Positions 56,311 to 64,000 of a stretch of 64,000 bases of DNA are shown piece after piece. The DNA is from Pempheris klunzingeri (Eukaryota; Chordata; Actinopteri; Acropomatiformes; Pempheridae). The number at the start of each line of letters is the position of its first letter. Within the stretch, counting starts at the first letter, position 1. The notes beneath the pieces were generated by a model. It was not told the DNA's origin, searched no databases, and saw nothing but the letters and a program-made list of their open reading frames with translations. The stretch covers positions 26,069,501 to 26,133,500 of the forward strand of contig NC_092022.1 in assembly GCF_042242105.1 (NCBI RefSeq), written 5' to 3'. Made by a program: the position numbers and the translations under genes.

Positions 56311-57691
56311 GAGGTTACAGAGTAAAAGGCTCAACCAGTGAGCAGGTACAGTTGGTTTTTATAATGGGAGTTGTGGGTGTAGCTCTCACACATCGTGAGA
56401 TCATCTACTGGCGTTAGAACTTCTTCTTGTCCTTGTAGATATGAGGCTTCACACCGTTGCAGAGCACACCCTCGATTGCCACTCTGTCTGGCAATTCGCA
56501 AGAATGTCCTCGGATGGGAATTCTCATAACATTCCCTCCTGTTTGCACTCACAAGAGTGCAACCTTCCACGTAATATATAAGAACATTTCCTTACATGTA
56601 TATCAAAAGCCCATAGAGTGTAAGAGCGAAAAACCTGTCTGGCAGAACAATCAATCTTTCTGGACAGGAAAATTCTCTTACGGTCCTGCTGCCCCGGCGA
56701 CCGCACTATGGCACTCCCAGAGGGTCACAATAATGTCAAAAATTAACTGCACACAAACGGTACACAATGAGAATAATAGCTGTTGTCTGTTGACGATGCC
56801 AGCAGCAGCTTCTTTTACATCTGCATCAGTCCATGGTCTATACACTGACACTGCTCTGGGATTTGGCATTTCTATCATAGGAAACATTTCTGCATCTTTA
56901 AGTCCTAGATTAGGTACCGGTGGTGTTGGACTGAGGTAATGTAAAGGATTGTATACATTACCGCTTCGGGTCCGGTGTGGTGTGTCCACCCCGGACAGAG
57001 ATGGTTGTGCAGTCATGGATGATTGAGGCAAGTGGTGGGAGGCAGATGAGGAGGAGGACGGTCCTGGAGGTGAGGACTTTGAAGTGACTTTCCCCAGGAG
57101 AGGCCTAGACAGCAGAGGTGGTTGTTGTGGATCCAAGTATGGCGGTAGACTTGGGAAAGGACCCAGGGGTCTGTATTCGTGGTCCTCTCGTTTATCTCGG
57201 GCAGAATACAACACAGGATAAAGGTTAGGAATTTTCATGTCCCTTTCTGCTTCCTTCTCCTTTTCTCTCCGTCTCTGCTTTTCCTCCCCCTCTTTTTTCT
57301 CCCTCTGGCGCTGAAGGCCAGCTTGTCTGAGTTCTGCTTCGTTTAACCACACCTTGGCTTCTGTGAGGCCTTCCTTTCTTGCTTTTATCTTACTCCCAGC
57401 CAGCTTGCAAGTTATAACAAAGTTTAATCTTACATGTAAGAGGGGCGTTTAACAGTGCAACAACATCATGGAGGTTACAGAGTAAAAGGCTCAACCAGTG
57501 AGCAGGTACAGTTGGTTTTTATAATGGGAGTTGTGGGTGTAGCTCTCACACATCGTGAGATCATCTACTGGCGTGAGAATTTCTTCTTGTCCTTGTAGAT
57601 ATGAGGCTTCACACCGTTGCAGAGCACACCCTCGATTGCCACTCTGTCTGGCAATTCGCAAGAATGTCCTCGGATGGGAATTCTCATAACA
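56311..57691 (-). mobile_element. Endogenous retrovirus remnant: LTR, gag fragment, LTR
   Basis: Two direct repeats of 221 bp (57691-57471 and 56531-56311 on minus) differ at about two positions. Each begins TGTTATGAGAATTCCC, and the downstream one is immediately preceded by a polypurine tract (CAGGAGGGAA), as in a retroviral 3' LTR. Between them is a gag-like frame. No pol or env domain is present in the 1.4 kb. The upstream LTR is followed within about 60 bp by gag-like sequence, so leader, primer-binding site and the start of gag appear deleted. I found no target-site duplication. The element is broken and cannot be autonomous. Confidence 0.8.
56678..57449 (-). pseudogene. Retroviral gag fragment (deleted at both ends)
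   Basis: An open frame on minus runs from about 57449 to a stop at 56678. It has a charged, Arg/Glu/Lys-rich helix (REKKEGEEKQRRREKEKEAE), a proline-rich matrix-type linker, and the start of a capsid-like region (EMFPMIEMPNPRA, VYRPWTDADVKEAAAGI). The latter word set is typical of fish gammaretrovirus-like Gag (pattern recognition). After that the frame leaves the homology and ends within about 45 codons, consistent with an internal deletion that removed the rest of gag, pol and env. There is no upstream ATG in this frame before a stop. Confidence 0.7.
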
Positions 57692-57779
57692 CTTCTTGTT
57701 AGAAATGTTGTAAAAATGCATTTTTATGCCAAAACTATCTTGAAATATTGGATTTTTCACTGAGAATAAAAGGAATATC

Positions 57780-58010
57780 CGCCATGTTTTTTGGGCTCAT
57801 GCAAAGAGATGTGACAGATGCGCTGGAGGAAAAGTCAGGGGATCCCCAACGTCAGAGGGATTCTTCCTCTGAGGACAACGAACGTCTGAACCTTCGTCTT
57901 CATGGCATTTCATCAAAGAGTTGTTGAGATATTTCAGTCTGGATCAAAGGCTGATGTTTCCGTCCTGGAGACAGAAAGCAGAACAAGGTGTGAAAGCATA
58001 AACAACGAGT
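57780..58010. mobile_element. Fish interspersed repeat fragment
   Basis: The words GGAAAAGTCAGGGGATCCCC, TCAGAGGGATTCTTCCTCTG and AAAGAGTTGTTGAGATATTT belong to a repeat found widely in perch-like fishes (pattern recognition). Part of the same family is upstream of lectin C. Confidence 0.55.
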
Positions 58011-58214
58011 CTGTTCAAACATTCAAATCACTCGTTGTCGTTTGCATCAAACCCGTACGATGGAGGAAGTATTCAAATCCTCTACTGCAAACAATCCCGT
58101 CAGTCAGAAAGAGGGACTGCAGTTCTGTATGAAATATGATGTTTTCTAATATGTGTGGTGTGTGAGGACAGAGAGCCCAGGCCACGTCGTGCAGATTAAG
58201 ATCTTAAAGAACTC

Positions 58215-58610
58215 ATAGTACCGTACTACCCCACTAGAGCACTGTGCTCCCAGTATTCAGGCCTACTGGTGGTTCCTAAAGTCCTCTAAAGTAGTGATGG
58301 ACCCAGAGCTTTCAGCCATCAGGCTCCTCTCCTGTGGAACCTCCTTCCAGTTTGGGCTCGGGGGGCAGACACCCTCTCTACATTTAAGAGGGGGCTAAAA
58401 ACCTTCCTTAGTGATGAAGCTTATAGTTTAGGGCTGGCTCTAGTTATGCTGCTATAGGGTTAGGGTCAGACTGCCGGGGGACTTCCCATGATGCACCGGG
58501 CTCCTCTGTCCTCCTCTTCCTCTCCGTTACTAACTTGTGGTCCTGGTTCTCCTGCTGTGGTTCTCTGGTTCCTGTGGATCCTGGTTCTCCTGCTGTGGAT
58601 TATTGCTCTT
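58215..58610 (+). mobile_element. 3' end of an L2-like LINE
   Basis: On + a frame with one internal stop reads DGPRAFSHQAPLLWNLLPVW, then DTLSTFKRGLKTFLSDEAY. This is the conserved carboxyl end of L2-group reverse-transcriptase ORFs. A degenerate TCCTGGTTCTCCTGCTGTGG repeat follows. The element is 5'-truncated. Confidence 0.75.
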
Positions 58611-58617
58611 GTTAGTA

Positions 58618-59286
58618 TTTGGAAATTCAGGAACTATGTCTTTCATTTCCAAACAAAAAACAGGTGGAGAGAAATAAAGTGCAAGGGAAACTTTTACTTC
58701 ACTCTAGTCCATCCACCACTGTGTAATCAGTGTGAAACGTCCAAACCTCCTGTCACTGACACCAGGACCAAAATAAGACGCCCTGTAGGAATATAATATA
58801 ATATTATATAACATAACATCATGTAATATGATATAATATGACAAAGACTAGAAAAAATATTATTTAATGAGGCTGCACATCAAGAGAAAATCTTTAAAAA
58901 TCACTTCTGTCACATTTGATCACTTCTATATTTGCCGTTTATCATTTCATTTTATGATATTTGATTTTGTGTGTTTTATTATTTTATTTTTATCGTCATT
59001 ACAAATCTAAATTGAGCTTATCTTAGTATCATTGTTTCGTTTTTTTTTTTAATATGCACTTACATTTGTATTTGCATCTTGTTTGTTTGTTATCTTATTT
59101 GCTTTCCATGAGCTTATTTCTTCATCCTGGGGACCAGATTCTTGATAAAGTGATTGTATAACTATTAGTTTTAAATTCAGTGTTTCGACAAGGATCCCAC
59201 AATACATGATGAAAAATGTGAATAAACACATAATTAAAGAATATATCAAACACTTGCCTGCTGAGGCCAGAAGAACTTTTTTCCAT
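58618..59286 (-). pseudogene. Relic of a fifth C-type lectin gene
   Basis: 58618-58780 matches lectin B intron 2. At 58785 the sequence jumps to CCTGTAGGA, the mirror of the acceptor that precedes exon 2 in the other lectins, so nearly all of exon 2 is deleted. 59258-59286 is a degenerate exon 1: an ATG followed by GAAAAAAGTTCTTCTGGC, 29 bp instead of 37, with a net frameshift, still followed by the GCAAGT donor. The order (intron 2, acceptor, intron 1, exon 1) is collinear with lectin B on the minus strand. No domain exon survives. Confidence 0.75.
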
Positions 59287-59776
59287 CCTCATCTCTTCCC
59301 CCGTGTGTGTGTATATCTTTTATACACCAACATCCAGGCTGCAATTGTTGACAAATACATCAGAAACACTTAATAAGCCTTTATGTCTGCGTACAGCTAC
59401 ACCAGTGTGTTTTAAACGTTATTTAAACCATTTGTTAGATGAACATGTTGCATTTATTGCTGCTGTTTTTAAGTGTTACAGAAACGCACATTTATGTAAC
59501 TTTTATGAACAGTTTGCAGCTCTTGAACGCAGCTCTCACCGCTAACTGAAAACTGTCAAACGTGTTAACAAGGGTTTCTTTACCGATAAATCAGCAGCTA
59601 ACTAACACTGTCTGCGTTTACATTTTATATATATCTGTAATCTTAAATTAGCTGTTGTTGTAATCTGGTAATCTCCGTTTATTCCGTGTTTTTTTAAATC
59701 TACTTTCGCTAACGTTGCTCAGAGCGGTTTGCTCTTGAACGCACCACCACGTAGTTTACTCGTCAGCGCACCGGCG

Positions 59777-59786
59777 GCGCATGCGC
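59777..59786. promoter_or_regulatory. NRF-1-type palindrome at edem2 promoter
   Basis: GCGCATGCGC lies 165 bp upstream of the edem2 start codon in a CpG-rich segment, matching the site at the phf20 promoter. Confidence 0.6.
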
Positions 59787-59950
59787 ACAGCGTTCACTTC
59801 CTGACAACCGCCTGCAGCGCAGCTACAACACCCGGAACCCCACTTCTGCTCCTTTCTGTACCACTTTGTGTGTGTGTGTGTGTGTTTTATCGTGTTGTTG
59901 TCTACCTGTGCACACCTGCGTGCCTCTCCCGGGTGCCCTCGTGCCTCTCC

Positions 59951-62900
59951 ATGCGCGCTCCCGTGTGCGTGGCGCTGTTTGTTTGGCTGCTGAACGATGC
60001 GGCGACTCATCAGTTCACCGAGGAGGAGATGGCTGCTGTCAGGTGAGCGCACACAGACTCACCTGGACTCACCTGGAGGATCAGAGCCTTCACTGCTGCC
60101 ACAGTACTAATACCACACTACGAGTACAAGTACTACACTCACATAGAAGTATGTACATACACCAAGTATTACAGAGCTCACTGCCTTATACCTGCTGTCT
60201 CTGGATTAATTACTGCTGCAGGTGTTTAAGTAGTAAAAGTACACAGGTACCATCAGCTTCATGTAAAGTATCAGTAGTAAAAGTACACAAGTACCATCAG
60301 CTACATGTACAGTATCAGTAGTAAAAGTACACAGGTACCATCAGCTACATGTAAAGTATGAGTAGTAAAAGTATCAGGAGTAAAGTATCAGGAGTAAAAG
60401 TATCAGGAGTAAAGTATCAGGAGTAAAGTATCAGTAGTAAAAGTATCAGGAGTAAAGTACCAGTAGTAAAGTACCAGTAGTAAAAGTATCAGGAGTAAAA
60501 GTATCAGGAGTAAAGTATCAGGAGTAAAAGTATCAGTAGTGAAGTATCAGTAGTAAAATATCAGGAGTAAAGTATCAGTAGTAAAAGTATCAGTAGTAAA
60601 GTATCAGTAGTAAAGTATCAGTAGTAAAGTATCAGTAGTGAAGTATCAGTAGTAAAGTATCAGTAGTGAAGTATCAGGAGTAAAAGTATCCAGTAGTAAA
60701 AGTATCAGTAGTGAAGTATCAGTAGTAAAATATCAGGAGTAAAGTATCAGTAGTAAAAGTATCAGTAGTAAAAGTATCAGGAGTAAAAGTATCAGTAGTA
60801 AAGTATCAGGAGTAAAAGTATCAGTAGTAAAGTATCAGTAGTAAAAGTATCAGTAGTAGAGTATCCGTAGTAAAAGTATCAGTAGTAAAGTATCAGTAGT
60901 AAAGTATCAGGAGTAAAAGTATCAGGAGTAAAAGTATCAGGAGTAAAGTATCAGGAGTAAAGTATCAGGAGTAAAAGTATCAGTAGTAAAGTATCAGTAG
61001 TAAAAGTATCTAGTAAAGTATCAGTAGTAAAAGTATCAGGAGTAAAGTATCAGTAGTAAAAGTATCAGTAGTAAAGTATCAGTAGTAAAGTATCAGGAGT
61101 AAAGTATCAGTAGTAAAGTATCAGTAGTAAAGTATCAGTAGTAAAAGTATCAGTAGTAAAAGTATCAGGAGTAAAAAGTCTGATTCTCAGTCAGTTTCAC
61201 CACAAACTGACTTTAAAATCATCTTTTAAACTGACAAACATAATTCTCATCATTGTTATTAGACTGTTACTGAATGAGTCACGTGACCTCTCTGCCGCCT
61301 GCTTCACTTCCTCAGGCAGCGCGTCAAGTCCATGTTCTACCACGCCTACAACAGCTACCTGGACAACGCTTTCCCCTACGACGAGCTCCGCCCCCTCACC
61401 TGTGACGGACAGGACACCTGGGGCAGGTGAGGGGACGCTGTGTTGTGTTGGTCTCCACAGATGTGACTCTCCTGACATCACAGTGCTTTGTCTCAGTGAA
61501 TCTTCATATTTTGACGGCCACGTTTTACATTCACAACAGTATTTTGTTCAGAAAAATGAAACTTGTCCGTCCGTCTCTTCCCCAACAGCTTCTCGCTCAC
61601 GCTGATCGATGCTCTGGACACTCTGCTGGTAAGAGTCCTGGCAGAAACACGTCAATGATGAGTTATTTCACAGCACCTTTAACCCTGTAAACACCTGCGA
61701 GCGGCAGATTCACGCGTGTGCGGGAGTCGTGCTGCGTTCAGGTTCCGATGAGGAGTGACGGCCTTGTTTTTAAACTTTTCTGAAGGTTTTGGGAAACCAC
61801 ACGGAGTTTCAGCGCGTGGCGTCGCTGCTCCAGGACACCGTGGACTTCGACATCGACGTCAACGCCTCCGTGTTCGAAACCAACATCAGAGGTACAGCGG
61901 GACGCCGGCGAGCGGGTCAGATGGTCGTTTCCTGTGTCCAGCACTCACTCTGCCCTGTGTGTGTGTGTGTGTGTGTGTGTGTAGTGGTGGGGGGGCTGCT
62001 GTCGGCTCACCTGTTGGCGGGCCGGGCGGGGATGGAGCTGGAGCCCGGTTGGCCGTGTTCAGGACCGCTGCTGAGGATGGCCGAGGACGCCGCCAGGAAA
62101 CTGCTGCCTGGTAGGAACACACCAGACTCCATTGACAAAAACATCATTTTTAACTTGTCTACCAACAGCTCATCAGTACAGATCGGCCCTGTGCTGTAGG
62201 TTTCCTACTGTAACATGTTGTGTGGATGATGGCAGCGTTTCAGACCCCCACCGGCATGCCGTACGGCACGGTGAACCTGCTCAACGGCGTCAGTCCCACC
62301 GAAACGCCCGTCACCTGCACCGCCGGCGTGGGAACCTTCATCCTGGAGTTCGCCACGCTGAGTCGACTGACGGGGGACGAGACGTTCGAGGACGCAGCCC
62401 GCCGAGCCCTGAGGGCCCTGTGGAAGACCAGATCTGACATCGGACTGGTAACTACCCCCCCGTCTGTCTGTCTGAAGTTCGGTAACCATGGAAACGACCT
62501 ACCTGAACTACAGTAGCTTCATATCCCATCAGAAACCTGCTTTTTAGTCGACATTTAATACATTTTAACATCACTGAAAAGCATGTAAGTGCTATTTAGA
62601 TTAAGTAAAATAAATAAAACCTTTAATTTCGGTCTCTCTCTCTCACCTGTCCGTCTGTCTGTCTCTCTCTGTCCAGGTGGGAAACCACATCGACATCCTG
62701 TCTAAGAAGTGGGTGGCTCAGGACGCCGGTATCGGAGCCGGCGTTGACTCGTACTTTGAGTATCTGGTGAAAGGAGCCATCATGCTGCAGGACGAGGAGC
62801 TGCTCAACATGTTCCTGGGTAACGCTCACAACATCACCCCCCCGCCCCCCCCAATGCCGTCAGGTGACCTGGAGCGAAGCAGATTTATATCGGTGTCTCT

Positions 62901-63716
62901 GTGGCTTTTTCTCAATAGAGTACGATAGAGCCATTCAGAACTACACCCGATTCGACGACTGGTATCTGTGGGTCCAGATGCACAAAGGAACCGTCTCCAT
63001 GCCGGTGTTCCAGTCTCTGGAGGCCTTCTGGCCCGGCCTGCAGGTACGTACGTAGAGCCCAAAGCACGTTCCCTACCTTAAAGGGACAGTTCTGGTTATT
63101 TGAAGTGGGGTTGCATGACGTCCTTCTCCAGAGTCAGTGCATCACCTGCAGTAGATGGACAGTCGTTTAGTTTAACTTTAGTCTAGTTTTTCACCACTTC
63201 ACATCGCTTGTCCTTTCTGTTAGCTCGCTACAAAGCTGCCAGACTCCATTCACAAAAACAGTCATTTAGTACCGCTGAAGACAGGAGGTGCAGGCCTGCT
63301 GCTGCCTCAGCCGGTGGCTTGGTTGTGTTATTGTGTGACTTTGACTGTTTTTTATCGTTCGTTTGGATCTGTGCCAACGTGTTAGTTCATTGATTCAGAG
63401 TTGTTAGTAGACCAGCAACTCCCGTGCTCTGCAAGCTAAAAATGATGTTTTTGTTAATGGAGTCTTGTGGCTTCGAGGGGCACCAAGAGAGAACAGCTTC
63501 AGTCACTTTAAGGTGTCTTGAAGTCAAAAATATGAATTTCCTTTGTGTGTGTGTGTGTGTGTGTGTTACAGTCTCTGCTGGGGAACCTGGACAGCGCAGT
63601 GAGAACTTTCCAGAACTATTACTCAGTATGGAGGCAGTTTGGAGGTCTGCCGGAGTTTTACAGCATCCCTCAGGGTTACACTGTGGACAAGAGAGAGGGA
63701 TACCCGCTGAGACCAG
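59951..63716 (+). CDS. edem2: ER degradation-enhancing alpha-mannosidase-like protein 2 (3' part outside window)
   Basis: Nine coding exons: 59951-60042, 61316-61426, 61589-61628, 61786-61891, 61985-62110, 62236-62447, 62677-62818, 62919-63043 and 63572-63716. They give 366 codons and one base into the next, with consistent phases. The N-terminus is a signal peptide ([20 protein letters not shown]). The rest is glycosyl hydrolase family 47: [91 protein letters not shown] and [21 protein letters not shown]2 removes the first mannose of N-glycans on misfolded glycoproteins in the ER, starting their degradation (family knowledge). Human EDEM2 is 578 residues, so roughly the last third lies beyond 64000. 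Intron 1 carries a 15-bp tandem array. Confidence 0.96.
60215..61172 (+). repeat. Tandem array AGTATCAGTAGTAAA in edem2 intron 1
   Basis: About 950 bp of units of 14-16 bp (AGTATCAGTAGTAAA and AGTATCAGGAGTAAA variants) are preceded by three larger units containing ACACAGGTACCATCAGCTAC at 60235-60350. The units differ mainly by AGTAG versus AGGAG and by one A in the AAA run. Confidence 0.95.
62117..62200. mobile_element. Foldback (MITE-like) fragment in edem2 intron 5
   Basis: CACCAGACTCCATTGACAAA matches the arm of the foldback family. Only one arm is present, truncated shortly before exon 6. Confidence 0.5.
63220..63490. mobile_element. Foldback (MITE-like) element in edem2 intron 8
   Basis: CCAGACTCCATTCACAAAAA at about 63239 and the inverted TTTGTTAATGGAGTCTTGTG at about 63450 flank a segment of about 200 bp with TTATTGTGTGACTTTGACTG and GTTTGGATCTGTGCC, as in the other copies. 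Confidence 0.7.
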
Positions 63717-64000
63717 GTCAGTCCACCTACCTCTGACCCTGCGATGAGATTAAGATAAGATAAAGATGAAGATAAATTCAGTGTTACAGTTAAACCATGT
63801 CGGACACACAGTCCTGTGTGAGGCAGTCCAGGATGTGAGGTGATGGTTTATGAGAAGTTACAAGATGAATAGTTTAGTAAAATAAAAGTTAAAGTTGACA
63901 GGTAATTCAAAAGCTTTACGTTTTAATCCACAGTGTGATGGGGGCTTTTATTTTGGAAGAAAGGCAGACTTTCACTACCTTTTCTCTGTTTAGTTAACCA
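63717..64000. other. edem2 intron 9 (incomplete)
   Basis: This follows the donor of exon 9 (CCAG then GTCAGT). The segment holds a weak AAGATAAAGATGAAGATAAA run and otherwise nothing recognisable. The next edem2 exon is outside the window. Confidence 0.7.

Noticed and set aside
56311-57691. A target-site duplication flanking the endogenous retrovirus
   Set aside because: No matching 4-6 bp flanks were found; the LTR outer ends may be truncated, so none is claimed.

Overview
The window is genomic DNA of a ray-finned fish, most likely a spiny-rayed (acanthomorph) teleost. The reasons are short introns rich in (CA)n, fish-type LINE, foldback and LTR elements, a fish-specific family of secreted two-domain C-type lectins, and the single-copy genes phf20, drc7 and edem2, whose exons I could join into open frames with phase-compatible splice sites. 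No prokaryotic feature, tRNA, rRNA or CRISPR array was seen.

Layout, left to right. 1-8.3 kb: 3' part of a C-type lectin gene on + (lectin A), with a 5.8-kb minisatellite in the intron between its two lectin domains. 11.0-24.4 kb: phf20 on - (17 coding exons, 781 codons), whose introns hold another array of the same minisatellite, a 1.4-kb tandem array, a GGA-rich tract, long (CA)n runs and foldback elements. 27.2-31.9 kb: a complete lectin gene on + (lectin C) with a short array of the same minisatellite. 34.1-42.0 kb: drc7 on + (17 exons, 841 codons). 43.7-49.0 kb: a complete lectin gene on - (lectin B). 50.6-55.3 kb: a complete lectin gene on - (lectin D) with a 1.1-kb inverted minisatellite array. 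56.3-57.7 kb: a small endogenous retrovirus remnant with two nearly identical LTRs. 58.6-59.3 kb: a decayed fifth lectin copy. 59.95 kb to the end: the first nine coding exons of edem2 on +, running off the window.

Lectins A and D lie in the arms of a large inverted duplication. Positions 1-9032 match the reverse complement of 49867-54187 apart from minisatellite length. About 41 kb carrying phf20, drc7 and lectins B and C separates the arms. Lectin C is a third, more diverged copy in the orientation of A.

The three housekeeping or ciliary genes have separate roles. PHF20 is a chromatin reader of the NSL/MOF acetyltransferase complex, DRC7 is part of the axonemal nexin-dynein regulatory complex, and EDEM2 is an ER mannosidase of glycoprotein ER-associated degradation. 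phf20 and edem2 also lie near each other in human 20q11, so that linkage is probably ancestral; the lectin array and drc7 are interleaved with it here.

The most unusual material is the lectin family. It shows an inverted duplication, one minisatellite family in the same intron of three paralogues and also inside phf20, a GC-AG first intron in every copy, divergent calcium-site residues, and C-termini reading KDEL, KDEF, NYEI or a stop straight after KD.
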